Source: Diplodia intermedia
Lineage: Eukaryota > Ascomycota > Dothideomycetes > Botryosphaeriales > Botryosphaeriaceae
Assembly (NCBI GenBank): GCA_021495925.1
Contig: JAKEKT010000029.1
Coordinates: 62,001-126,000, forward strand
Length of the DNA: 64,000 nucleotides
Direction: 5' to 3'
Positions 10,511 through 23,700 of the stretch are shown one piece after another (the first letter of the stretch is position 1; each line of letters starts with the position of its first letter). Made by a program: the position numbers and the translations under genes. The notes under the pieces were generated by a model. The model had not been told where the DNA came from, searched no databases, and saw nothing but the letters and a program-made list of their open reading frames with translations.

Positions 10511-13500
10511 GAGGCCGTTAGATAGGTCCCTTAACTAGATTATACGTATATTAAATAAAATTATATCTATTAAAATAGAACTCTTTAAGCTACTATATCT
10601 ATAGATAACTTTCTATAGTAAAAAGACCTAGACTATAATCGATAGCGGCGTATAGAGTACGTATATCGACTTATTCTTCGTCGTTAAGCACTAGCTACGT
10701 TAGTAAGAAAAAGATAGACTCTATTCTCTCTAAACTATCGACGAATTACCCGCGTAGTACGAAAAAGATTAGATAAGAATTAAAATAGAGCTAGCTCTAA
10801 TAACTATCGCTAACTATAAGAAAAGAATTAATCTAGACGTTATAAAAATATTAGAACACGATATTATTCTAGAGATACTATAGCTAAAGATATATATACT
10901 ATATATTAACTAGAGAACCGAAAAAATTATCTTCTCGGATAAATAATATATTAAACACCTCGCCACCGCTAAACGAATAAGCCCGACGCTAGAGAATAGT
11001 ACGAGAGCTAGAAGCTAGAGCTAGAAGAGCTAGAGCTAGAGCTAGAAGCTAGAAGTCTAGAGCGTAGAGCGACGACCTAACGTAAAAGTAGATAGCTTCG
11101 TTAGAGTCTAGAAAATTTTTCTAGTAATAATTAGGCGTATAAAGCGTAGAGGCGATAAGATATATTATCTTTACTTACGATCGAATACGAAAATAGAATA
11201 ATATATTATCGCGAAAATATAGGTCTAGCGAAGCTAGTCCGCTATAAGGTCGTCTACTAGAGGAAAAACTAATATCTACGACTCTAAGATAAACTATCGC
11301 GAATCTCGTAGTTCTAATCTAACGGGGCCTCTAGTAGAGAATAATAGTCTAAAGTTAGTCGAAGAAGACTATCTCTAGAGAATTTACGCGCGTTATATAA
11401 ACGTAGCACTATATAATTACTTAACTAGAGGAAACTCGATACCTATAGATAGTCTAGTAAGCGAGAAAATATATAAGAAACTCGGCGAAATAATAAGATC
11501 TAAAAAAAGAATAATAAAGTAGAAGAAATAACTATCGCTATCCGAAATAGTATTAGTACTAAAAGAATTCTAGAAATTCGCGAACCTCTACGAGAAACGA
11601 GAAAAAGAATTCTTATTAAAATATTAACCTTAGAATTACGAGATACCTCTTATTCTAGAAACGTAGCCTACGTTTAAGCTAATATACTCGCTATTTCGTA
11701 TCGAGTTAGAGGCTTTAAGAAAATACATCGAAAAGAATCTAGAACGCGAATATATATAGCCTTCGTCTTTATCGGCCGGCTATTTAATTCTATTCGTTTT
11801 AAAGAAGAACGGCGAGCTCCGCCTCTATATTAATTATTAATAACTAAACGATATTACGATTAAGAACCGTTATTTATTATCGAGAATCGACGAACTTTAA
11901 GATAAGCTCTAGACTATAAAATACTTTATTAAGTTCGACCTTCGCGATAGATACTACTTAGTCCGTATTAAAGAAGGCGAAGAATAGAAGACCGTCTTTT
12001 AAACGCGGCTAGAATACTTTAAGTATACGGTAATACTCTTTAGACTAACTAACGCCCTAGCATCGTTCTAGAGCCTAGTAAATAATATTCTACGCCCGTA
12101 TTTAAACGTATTCTATACCGCGTATCTAGATAATATTATTATCTACTCGAACACCTTAAAAGAATACCGGGAGCATATTCGAAAGATACTAATCGTACTT
12201 AGAAAAAAAGACCTACGAATCGCACTAGAGAAGTATAAATAAATTATATAGAAAATAGAATTTCTAGAATTCGTTATTATATCTAGATATATTAGTATAG
12301 ACGAGAAAAAGCTAAACGTAATTAAAGAATAGCCCGAACTAAGAACTATTAAAGAAGTATAATTCTTTCTTAGATTCGCTAACTTCTACCGTAAGTTTAT
12401 TCTAAACTATATAAAGATTACGAAGCCCCTTACTAGACTTACTTATAAAGAGCACGGATTTTAATAAGAAGAAGCGTAGTAGAAGACATTCGAGTCTCTT
12501 AAATAAATATTCTATAAAGCGCCTATTCTAGATATTTATAATCTAGAGCTACCCGTTATTATAAAAACTAACGTATCGAACTACGCTATTAGTACTTATA
12601 TTAGCTAACTAGACGAGTAGAATAAGCTCTACTCGATCGCGTACTATTTTTAAAAGATAACGCCTCCGAAGCTTAACTATAATATTTATAATAAGAAACT
12701 ATTAGCCATCGTTACGGCTTTTAAAGAATAGAGATACTATCTCGAAGAAGCTAAATACTAGATAATAGTTTACTACGATTATAAGAACCTTACGTACTTT
12801 ACTACTATAAAGAAACTAACTCGTCGATAAGTTAGATAAGCTAAAGAATTAGTATTATACGATATAAAGATTATCTATAGAAAGAGATCTAAGAACGCTC
12901 GCGTAGATACGCTAAGTAGAAGAGCCGACTATATAGAAGAAAAGCTAGAACTATAACTAATAGTCTTAAGTAAGTAGAAGAACAATAGTCTTATACCCGC
13001 TAGAACGTACGTATCTATTTTTAGAGTTATCTAATTATAGCTTAAGAAAGCACTCGATACCTCGCTTATCTTAATTAGACTACTAGCTTTAACGTATCGC
13101 CTAGAAGATAACGCCTAGATAAAGAAGATCTAAGAGGCCTATAAATATAACGTAATAGTCTAGAAACTTAAAAACGTAAAAGACGACCCCCGCTTAACTA
13201 AAGACGTAGACGGTACTATTCTATATTTAAAATTAGTCTATATTTTAATAAAGCTTCGGAAAGAAATCGTTAAGAACATTTATAAAGTACTAGTATACGA
13301 TTACTAAGAAATAGATAAGACGATTAAAAGAATTACTAGAAATTACTATTTTTCGGGCCTACGAAGAACCGTTTAACGGGTAGTTTTATAGTACGACCTT
13401 TATATTAGAAGTAAGGCCTCGAGACACGTATTATACGACTTACTTTAGCCGTTACTAGCTTCGAAAAGACCCTAGTAATTTATCTCGCTAGACTTTATTA

Positions 13501-14547
13501 CGAATCTACTCTAATTAAAGAAACCCTTAACTAGCGTTCTATATAATTCGATCTTAGTTATCGTCGATAGGCTTACTAAGTACGCGTACTATCTACTATA
13601 TCTTAAGACGATAAACGCGAAAGAACTCGTCTATACGTTTCTTAGAATAATTCTTAGTAACTACGAATTACTAGAAGAGCTTATATTAGATAGAGACCGA
13701 CTATTTATCTTCTAATTCTAGTAGACGCTTACCCGTTAGCTAGGTTCTAAATATAAGTTATTAACTACGACATACCCGTAAATAGACGGTTAGATAGAAC
13801 GAACTAACTAGACGCTTAAATAGTACCTTCGCTATTATCTTAATTACGCATAGAATAACTAGATAGAACTACTACCTCTTATCTAGTTTACGTATAATAG
13901 CTCTAAAGCGTCTACGACTTAGAAATTACCGTTCTACGTTAACTACGAGTATAAGCTAACAGCTTACTAAGAACTAATACTAAGCGAATTTCTTATCTAG
14001 AAAGAAATTCTTAAAGTAGACTAGCTAAAGGCACTTTATAAATAGCTTAGCCTCGATATCGAATATAACGGATTTTTAATATCCCGCTACTATAATAGAC
14101 GACATTAGAAGGCACCGAAGCTAAAAGAAGAGAATAAAGTCTATCTTCTTAGAAAAAATATTAAGATAAGGCGTTCGAACAACAAATTAAACTTTAAGAA
14201 AATAGGGCCATTCGAAATCAATAAGTAGATTAGAAAGGTTAATTTCCGCCTTAAATTACTAGAAATAATACGAATATACTTAGTTTTTTACATCGTTCTT
14301 CTTAAACCCGCTCTAGAAAACGCTATAATAGTCTAATAAACGAAAGAAATAATACTAGAAAATCTAGACGCCGACGAAAATAAAGACTAGATTATAAAAA
14401 AGATTCTTAATAGCGGCTACGTTAACGATTAGTTTAGATACCTTCTATAATAGAAAGAAAACTAGAATAATATCTAGAAACTACTCGAAAATTACGACGG
14501 CTATAAAGACCTTATTATAGAATTCTACCGTCGAAACTCTAAACGCT
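10511..14547 (+). pseudogene. Gypsy pol remnant: protease, RT, RNase H, integrase, chromodomain
   Basis: Degraded pol lies on the plus strand. The aspartic protease DSG signature is at 10641-10649 (IIDSGV-x-STYID). Reverse transcriptase has KKNGELRLYINY from 11802, then IKFDLRDRYYLVRI, and a YLDN box at 12123-12134, where YLDD is expected. RNase H follows at about 12480-12950. Integrase core motifs are at about 13480-13960 (SLDFITNLL, VIVDRLTKYAYY, YNSSKAST). A chromodomain at about 14385-14530 has KKILNSGYVN and a WE-rich track turned into stops. Many in-frame TAA/TAG codons make it non-functional. Chromodomains in such elements direct integration to heterochromatin. Confidence 0.88.
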
Positions 14548-15234
14548 CTACATCGGCACCTCGTCTAAGAGAAAGGCCTCGAAATCGAACGAAGATATAG
14601 TTCGTGCCCGATCGACTAACTCGAACGACTTCGGTAGCGTAGTAGAACTAGAAGAGCTAGTAGAACCTATATTAATATTAGTTAAGAAATCGTTACGTAA
14701 ACGCTTTAGTAATCGCTTCTTCTTAGTATTCTTAGAGTTAGATAGGGCCCTCGCCTCTAATTTCTTAAGAACCTCTAAGATATTAATAGTATTCGACTTT
14801 CGTTATAATATCTCGGCCGTACGACGCTCTAATAACTTCTACTATCTCTTAGTATAAGATAAGCTACTTATAGCCTTCTAAAGCTACTTCTCGAAGAAAG
14901 CACGCTCGAAATAAGCCTTATTTAAAGACCGACGAAGCCGTTTAACTAGAGAAAAGAATTAGCCGGCGGAAAGAAGTAGATAGAAGTACGAATAATTAAA
15001 ATCCTCTAAACTACTAGTATTATAGCCGGCGCGACCTAAATAAGCATACTCGCTATAACGAGAAAAATCTAGAGCTATCTTATATACTATCTTAGCGGCG
15101 CCGTTATTCCGCTAGACATTAGCTAGTAAATACTACGAATAGAGTATAGATATAACGATATCTAATAAGTTAATCTTCGCATCTAGAAACTCGCGCTTAG
15201 AAGCCTAAGACTCGCGCTTTTATTTCGGAGGCAT
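14548..15234 (-). pseudogene. Degraded antisense ORF between pol and the 3' LTR
   Basis: On the strand opposite to pol, one frame runs 229 codons from an ATG at 15234 (begins MPPK) to a TAG at 14548-14550. Its roughly ten internal stops are all TAA or TAG, as RIP would make from Gln or Trp codons. A neighbouring frame read for comparison has clearly more stops. The frame includes ALDFSRYSEYAYLGRAGYN and ends in a Lys/Arg-rich then Ser/Thr-rich tail (DEVPM at the end). I do not recognise the protein. It fills the space between the chromodomain and the LTR. Some plant gypsy elements carry antisense extra ORFs in this place. It could also be chance. Confidence 0.35.
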
Positions 15235-15342
15235 AGCGGGAAAACTTATAAAGAAAGAAAAAGAAAAAGAAACTACTAAAACGATAGAAGATATATACGA
15301 ATAGTAAATCTTTAAGTTAAAGATTCTTAAGATAGAAAATAG

Positions 15343-15980
15343 TATTACGAACTCTAGAGTATAAGGGCTTTATAACTCTAAGAGCTAAAGCCTATACGAA
15401 AAGAACGTTTATAAGAAATCTAAATAGAATAGAAGACCACACGTAATAGAAAGCCTATAAGAAAAGTAAGACCGTAGAAATATAATAATCTAGTTAGATT
15501 ATAGTTTCGTAAGAAATACGAGATCTAGAAAGCGAAAAATAAACGTAGAGGCGCGAACGTAAGTAAGATAGTAGTTACGTCCGCTTAGTAGTAATAAAGT
15601 TCGAAAGATAAAATTTTAAAAGCTATTAAAGCGCCGACGTTACGTGCGACCTATATAAATTATAGTAATCTAAGGCTTCTAATTCTTAATCTTTAATCTA
15701 GCCCTTATAATTCTAAGGGTCTAATCTAGATTATAACTAGCTTTTCTATAGTATATAGATATACTCTTTTAGCTAGTATCTTAACCCTTCGTAGTTAACT
15801 TAAAGTTCTAATTTAAACTCTATTAATTTAAAGGTAACCGGCTTACTATATATCGTATAATTACGTAATACTTCTTATCTAATTATTATTACCCCTCTCT
15901 TATCTCTTTAAGGTAAACCCTTCGATTTAATCTACCTACTAAGCGACTTCGAAGCTTAGTAGAAGAAGCCTATTATTATA
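15343..15980 (+). repeat. 3' LTR of the gypsy element
   Basis: It has the same 638-bp length as 1321-1958. It is preceded by a purine-rich stretch (AGATAGAAAATAG) that could be the polypurine tract, and followed by the 5-bp target duplication CGAAT. Confidence 0.9.
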
Positions 15981-15985
15981 CGAAT
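15981..15985. repeat. Right target-site duplication of the gypsy element
   Basis: CGAAT, the counterpart of CGAAC at 1316-1320. Confidence 0.8.
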
Positions 15986-18900
15986 AAAGTAAATAAGCTT
16001 TATCTTTTTTAGATTAAATTTAATATAGTTTTTCTATTTTCGCGTATAGAGTTTATCTATCTTCTTCTCTAGAATCGTTTTATTACGTTTCTAGCTATTA
16101 AAGCTAGCTATAAGCGTAATATCGTTAATATAAGAGAGAAACGAAGCTTTAGAGACGAAAAATAACTCTTAAAGATAGATTAGAAAGAGAATAGACGAGA
16201 CTAAGCTTTCTTATAAAATACTCGTCTCTATTAGACTAAACTCTTTCTTCTTTTTATTAAACGCGAGGCTTAGTATTTATATAGATATAAACGATTTTAT
16301 CTACGTAAGTAGATTAATTAGTATACTAATTTAAGCTATTATAGCTAGAAGTTATTTCTTGGCTACGTAATTAAAGGCGCTTTTAATATTAAGAAAAAGT
16401 ACGAAGATTTTATATTTAAAACGACGATTCTTCTCTACTTTATTTAATAAAAGTATTACGATATCTATCGCGGATTTCTTTAATCTTTTTCTAATTTAGA
16501 TATAATAAAGAAGATCGAAGATCTTCGCTAGATAGTCTAGTCTTTTAGTTATAATTCGTTCTAGTACTTTTTTAAGATAATTAAGAAGAGAAATAATACG
16601 ATAAAACTTTAAATTTATAGTATCGCTCTTTTTCTTACTTAGAATTATCTCGATAGTCGTACGCTAGCCCGTAGAATAATATTTATAGGCGAATAGCGTA
16701 GAAAAGATCTTAGTAAAGACGTTAGACTTCGCTCTAAACGTATAAGTAATAATCTCTTATATAATAGTATCTAGTTTCGGCGTTTTCTCTTTAATTTACG
16801 TAGAGTACGCATCTTCGATTTCTCTTAAACTAAGCTTTAGCTAGTTCTAGTATTTAGAGACGTAGCTTTACTAGTTAAAAGAAGCGATAGAAGAAGACGA
16901 CGAAAAGAGTCTCTTTTTAAGAGCTAAATACTTTTTCTTAAAACTATCTTCTAGACGTTTTTTCGTATACGTATTATAGCTAATTTTAAGAATTCTAGTA
17001 TGCGTTCTAGGCTTAGTATAAGCTATAGTCTTAAAGATAGTCTTAGAAGTTTCTTTTTCTAGAAAAGAATTCTAGTATTCGCGTTTAGCCCTCTTAATTA
17101 CTTTAAAGTAGATATTTTAGCTATTTAGATATCTTTACTTATTCTCTTTCGTACGTAGAGATTTAAAAGCGTCGGTCTCTCTTTATAGTTATCTTTATTC
17201 TTCTAAAAGCTCGTCTAACTACTACGGTTTAGATCGAGCTTCTAGTTTTAATCGGAAAATAGAAAGGTCCGCCGCGATAGATATAGCCTAGTTAAGACTT
17301 ATCTCTAGAGTATCTAGTATAAGTATTTAGTAGATCGAGCCTTCTATTAAGTCTTTAGAGATATCTTTTAATAAGAAGTTTAATTCTAAGCTTTTTAGAG
17401 TCTTAAATATTATCGTCTCTATCTATTATTTAAAGATTTTCTAAAACTTAGACTAGTCGGCCTTTTTTATATTAAATCTAGCGGTAGTAGCTATCGTAGA
17501 AGGTCTTATATAGTCGGCTAGTTCTAAACTAAATAGAATTATCTTATAATTAAAGTCGAAGTCCGCGATCGTTTACTAGTCGATAATTCTATTAGCTAAG
17601 GTCGATATAGTAAGTATAAGATCGATAATCGTCTCTCTTTCTAGATAGAGACGATAAAAGATATTCTCGCTCTTTTTATTTAAGAGAGATAGATCGTTTT
17701 CTTCTAACTATTCTACTAGCCGATTAGCGCTAGATAAGAGAAAAGATTCTAGATTCTACTAGAAATAATAAATATTAAAATTTCCGGCTACTATAGCCTA
17801 CGTTCTAAGAGATTACTATTATAGAACGCGTTCTAGAGTAAGCCGAAAATTATTACTCGTTTAATTCTTTTAGTTATATAAGTTAAGTAGCTTAAACTTT
17901 AACTTTCGCTACTCTATACTTAAAACTATTAGATTAAGACTTTACTAGAATTCGGCCTCTAAATTTATCTTCGTTTCTCTAAGAAAGCGAAAGACGTAGA
18001 TTAGTATTTAAGATCTTAGATTAAAAGAATAGACCGATAGAATTTAAATAAATAAGAGATAATTAATTAATTAAAAGCCCGAGTTCTTATAGAGTAAGAT
18101 ATATAGTTCTTAATAAAGAACGAGATCTATCTTTAACTCTACTATAATATCTAGAATAAATTTCGTTATCGAAATGCTTCTATTTAAGTTAGCTTATAGA
18201 ACTTATAAAGAACTTATTTAAAATAAATTTATTTAGAGTTCTTTAAAGTATTTCTCGGTCCTCTTAGCTTCTTCGTCTTAATAAAAACGTCGTAAACGTA
18301 AAGATATTTAGAGATAGTCTTTTAAGCCTCTTCTTTAATCTTAAACGCGAGAACTAGTAAGCTCGTAGACTACTTCGCTCTTTTAGCCTCTAGCGTAAGC
18401 TAGTAGAAGATATCGATAATCTTTAAACCGTTATTATAGATCTTAATTTCTATTTAAATAGCCTCGCTAAAGTTCTCGCGAAAGAGAATCGAAAGGTCTC
18501 GCGTAGATATATTATATACGGCTATCTTATACTACGTACGGTTTTTTATAATCGACTAAGTAGAGATAATCTAATTAATTATCGCCTTATTCTTTAAAAG
18601 AAATTCGGCGAAGAAGTTCTTATATATAATAAGTACGATATTCTTTTTTAACGAGAGAGAGATTATTATAATTATAGATCTTATTCTCTTAAGCTAGTTT
18701 AAAAACGCCTTATTAAAGACGTTTCGTAGTCTAAAGAATAAAAAGTCTATAATTTTTATAGCTAGCGTAAGAATAATCTATCGCGTAACTTTCTTAGACG
18801 TAAAGGCCTTCGACTTCTTCTTTAAAGAAGAAATAATCTATAGTTCTTCTTTTAACGCGGCGATAGTAGCTATTAAGATATACGTAGATTAGCTAGATAC

Positions 18901-20170
18901 TATAATTAGCTATTACGTAGGCTTCGAGCGTTACGAGATTAGAGAAATAGTTCTTTATAAGGCCTAGTTCGAGAAGATAGTAATAGCGAACTTAGATAAG
19001 TTTTTTATTTTCTTTATAAGGTCTATCGCGGTCTTTTTAAGGGCTTAAACTTACGTAGTAAGAACTACGTTAATCTTATCTATAGTTTTACTCGTCTTAG
19101 TATACTATTATACGATCTTAATTAGATTTAGAATAGACCTCTATTTTTCTTCGAAGAAGATAAGATCCGCGGTCTTAACTAGAAGACTAAGTACGTATTT
19201 TATAGCCTCTTTCGACGACCGTAGATTTATTTCGAGTTATTATATATTCTTAATATTCGAATTAATATAAGATTTAAAGACGAATTAAGAGTTCGATATT
19301 TCTTTCTTCGCGAAGAAAGTTAGTATAACTCTTAGAAAGAGCCGTTTCTTATATAGATTCTCTTACGAAAAGAGATTTTTCGCGGGTTTAAAGATTAAGA
19401 GATCTAGCGTAGCTATTATTAAAAGAGACGTAGACGTAGCTAAGAGGTTCTTAAAGTTTTTTATAGTTATATTTATAGTCTTAAAGTCTATATTCTACGT
19501 TAGAAGAGGTAGAATAGGGCTTAAAGAAAGTAAATTCTACTTTAAAGAAGATATTCTAGATTTAAAAGAGAATTTCTAAGCTCTTTCTATAAGAAAAACG
19601 TATAGAAATAATAGAAATAGACGAGAAATAGACTAAAAGTAAATTATTAACTTTAGTTTCGTCTAAACTAAGCCGTAAATAAAAGAAACCTAAGTTAAGA
19701 TAAGGGCTTTTCTTAATTACTTACTCTCTAGAAGTAAACGAAGAGGTCGATAAAGCTAGCGCGAATATTAAAGGTTTTAGAAAATTAAATAGCGCCTTAG
19801 TATTAAGCTTAAACCGTACGAAGCGTCTATATACGTAAAACTCTTTAGTAAGGCCTAGAGAAGAGGCTTCTAGTAGGCTTTAAAGTAGAATTTTCGAACG
19901 TAGAAAAGAGCTACTAAAATATAACTTTAAGAACGAATTTCTTAGTGCTATATAATTCTCTATACGAAGTTTAGAGCGAATTTAAATAATTTTTAAGAAT
20001 AGAAAAAACTACGAAGCTCTAGCTAGTCTAGTACTATCTAGAGTATCTCTTTTTCTACGTACTATATAATAGCGCGTACGTCTACGAAGCTAAGAATTAA
20101 GATTCTAGCTAAGAGAATTAAGGGCTTTTAAATAGTATTAGTCTTAGCGTAATTCTCGAGGGTCGAATTT
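15986..20170 (-). mobile_element. Right part of the RIP-mutated LINE split by the gypsy element
   Basis: This continues the LINE fragment at 1-1320. It is collinear with 6300-10484 of the young copy at a constant offset of 9686 bp, with no net insertion or deletion that I can find. It holds most of ORF2 (start codon at 18215-18217 changed from ATG to ATA, YIDD region near 16121-16132 with an Asp codon changed), all of ORF1 (with its start codon lost) and the 5' UTR, which ends at 20170. All frames are riddled with TAA/TAG. No product can be made. Confidence 0.9.
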
Positions 20171-20221
20171 AAAGATATATAGACTCTATATATTTTTTAC
20201 TATAGTTATTTAAACTATAAA
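20171..20221. other. Spacer between two head-to-head LINE copies
   Basis: These 51 AT-rich bases do not align with either LINE copy. They are probably the host or transposon sequence into which the elements inserted. No gene is visible. Confidence 0.4.
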
Positions 20222-20780
20222 TTATTCTTACGTCAGCTACGAAAATCGTAGACTTCTCGTTCTTTAGACTATAAAACGTCTTTAATAAGACGTTTTTAAA
20301 CTAGCTTAAGAGAATAAGATCTATAATTATAACGGTCTCTCTCTCGCTAAAGAAGAATATTATACTTATTATATATAAGAACTTCTTCGTCGAATTTCTT
20401 TTAAAGAATAAGATAATAATTAATTAAATTATCTCTACTTAATTAATTATAAAAAACTATACGTAGTATAAGATAATTATATACGGCGTATCTACGTAAG
20501 ACCTTTTAATCCTCTCTCGCGAGAACTTTAGCGAGGCTATTTAAATAGAAATTAAGATCTATAATAATAGTCTAAAGATTATCGATGTCTTTTACTAGCT
20601 TACGCTAGAGACTAGAAGAGTAAAGTAGTCTATAAACTCGCTAGTTCTTATATTTAAGATCGAAGAGAAGACTTAAAAGACTATCTTTAAACGTCTCTAT
20701 ATTTATAACGTTTTTATTAAGACGAAGAAGCTAAGAGGGCTAAGAAATATTCTAAAAAACTCTAAATAAATCTATTTTAA

Positions 20781-23700
20781 ATAAGTTCTTTATAAGTTCT
20801 ATAAGCTAATTTAAATAGAAGTATTTCGATAACGAAATTTATTCTAGATATTATAGTAGAGTTAAAGATAGACCTCGTTCTTTATTAAGAATTATATATC
20901 TTATTCTATAAGAACTTAGACTTTCGATTAATTAATTACTTCTTATTTATTTAAATTCTATTAGTCTATTCTTTTAATTTAAGGCCTCGAATATTAATCT
21001 ACGTCTTCTACTTTCTTAGAGAAATAAAGATAAATTTAGAGGCCGAATTCTAATAAAGTCTTAATCTAATAGTTCTAAGTATAGAGTAGCGAAAGTTAAA
21101 GTTTAAGCTACTTAACTTATATAACTAGAAGAATTAAACGAATAATAATTTTTAGCTTACTCTAGAACACGTTCTATAATAGTAATCTCTTAAAACGTAG
21201 ACTATAGTAGCTAAGAATTTTAATATTTATTATCTTTAGTAGAATCTAGAATCTTTCTTCTTATCTAGCGCTAACTAGCTAGTAGAATAGTTAGAAGAAA
21301 ACGATCTATCTCTCTTAAATAAAGAGAATAAGAGTATCTTTTATCGCTCTTATCTAGAAAGAGAAATAATTATTAATCTTATACTTACTACGTTAGTCTT
21401 AGCTAATAGAATTATTAACTAGTAAACGATTACGAACTTTAACTTTAATTATAAGATAATTTTATTTAGTTTAGAACCGGCCGGCTATATAGAATCTTCT
21501 ACGATAGCTACTACCGCTAGATTTAATATAAAAAAGGCCGACTAGTCTAAGTTTTAGAAAATCTTTAAATAATAGATAGAGACGATAGTATTTAAGACTT
21601 TAAAAAGCTTAGAATTAAATCTCTTATTAAAAGATATCTTTAAAGACTTAATAGAAGGCTCGATTCGCTAAATACCCGCGCTAGATACTCTAGAGATAAG
21701 TCTTAACTAGACTATATCTATCGTAGTAAATCTTTCTATTCTTTAATTAAAACTAGAAGCTTAATCTAAACTATAGTAGTTAAATAAGCTTTTAGAAGAA
21801 CGAAAACGACTATAAAGAAAGACTAACGCTTTTAAATCTCTACGTATAAAAGAAAATAAGCGAAGATACTTAAATAGCTAAAATATCTACTTTAAAGCGA
21901 TTAAGAGAACTAAATATAAATACTAAAATTCTTTTCTAGAAAAAGAAACTCTTAAGACTATCTTTAAGACTATAGCTTATACTAAGTCTAGAACGTATAC
22001 TAGAATCTTTAAGATTAGCTACGATACGTATATAAAAAAACATTTAGAAGATAGTTTTAAGAGAAAGTATTTAGTTCTTAAAAAGAGACTCTTCTCGCTA
22101 TTCTCTTCTATTATCTCTTTTAACTAGTAAAGCTACGTCTCTAAACGCTAGAACTAGCCGAAGCTTAGTTTAAGAGAAATCGAAGATACGTACTCTACGT
22201 AAATTAAAGAAAAAACGTCGAAACTAGACGCTATTATATAAGAGATTATTACTTATACGTTTAGAGTAAAGTTTAACGTCTTTACTAAGGTCTTTTCTAC
22301 GCTATTTATTTATAAATATTATTCTACGGGCTAGCGTACGGCTATCGAAGTAATTTTAAGTAAGAAAAAGAGTAATATCGCGAATCTAAAGTTCTATTAT
22401 ATTATTTCTCTTTTTAATTACCTCGAAAAAGTACTAGAATAAATTATAACTAAAAGACTAGACTATCTAGCGAAGATCTTCGACCTTCTTTACTATATCT
22501 AAATTAGAAAAAGATTAAAGAAATCCGCGATAGATATTATAATACTTTTATTAAATAAAGTAGAGAAAAACCGCCGTCTTAAACGTAAAATCTTTATACT
22601 TTTTCTCGATATTAAAAGCGTCTTTAATTACGTAGCCGAAGAATAACTTCTAGCTATAATAGCTCGAATTAATATATTAATTAATCTACTTACGTAGGTA
22701 AAATCGTTTATATCTATATAAATACTAAGCCTCGCGTTTAACGAAGAGAAGAAAGAGTTTAGTTTAATAAAGATAAATATTTTATAAGAAAGCTTAGTCT
22801 TATCTATTTTCTTTTTAATCTATCTTTAAGAGTTATTTTTTATCTCTAAAGCTTTATTTCTCTCTTATATTAACGATATTACGCTTATAGCTAGCTTCGA
22901 TAGCTAGAAACGTAATAAGGCGATTCTAAAGAAGAAAATAAATAAACTCTATATATAAAAATAGAAAAACCATATTAAATTTAATTTAAAAAAGACGAAG
23001 CTTATTTACTTTACTTATTCTTTTAAGAAAGACTTAAAACCTTATTTTATTTTAATTACGCTTTCTACGAGAAACGTAATAGAATCTAAAGAATAGATTA
23101 AATAGCTAGAAATTTACTTTAACTATAGATTTATCTTTAAGACGTACGTATCTAAAAGAATTAGCTAGGCTCGTTTAATCTTCTATCGTCTCTCTAGACT
23201 AGCTAATATTAAGAGAGGGCTTTTTCTCTACGCGATTCGCTAGCTATATCTAGCTTACGTTACTACGGTTATAGACTACGGCTTCGAAATCTACTAGAAA
23301 AATTAGAGATAGTTTATTCGCTAATTTAGAGTTCTTTAGAATCTTATTTTATAAAAGATTTTAGAGGTTTTTAAGACTATCTCTATAATTTCTCTAGAAA
23401 TAGAGAGTAAAATTCTACTAGCGAATATTTATTTAAACGAGCGGTTACGAAAATATACTCTTAGAACGAATTTACTTAAAGAATTCTACTTTATTTAAAT
23501 CGAACTAGAGAAGATTAATCTAGATTAATAGATTTTAAATAGATCTACGTAGTTAGAGAAGATTAAACTTCTTTTAAAAACATAATTCGCGTCTTTAAAA
23601 GTAGTTAAACCCTTCTACTTTTCGTTATAGTTACTCGAACTACTCTATTTAACTACGATTAGCTTCTTAAATAAAGAGAAGTAGGCTAAGGCCTACGCGC

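Larger units (their letters stand above)
1321..15980 (+). mobile_element. Ty3/gypsy chromovirus, RIP-inactivated, interrupted by a LINE
   Basis: A complete LTR retrotransposon lies in plus orientation. Two 638-bp LTRs (1321-1958 and 15343-15980) flank gag and pol remnants in the order capsid/zinc knuckle, protease, reverse transcriptase, RNase H, integrase, chromodomain. That order and the chromodomain mark a chromovirus. A 6.5-kb LINE with a 13-bp target duplication interrupts it at 4001-10510, so the element was originally about 8.15 kb. Every coding domain carries many in-frame TAA/TAG codons at positions that fit original Gln or Trp codons. It sits inside an older LINE. Confidence 0.9.
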
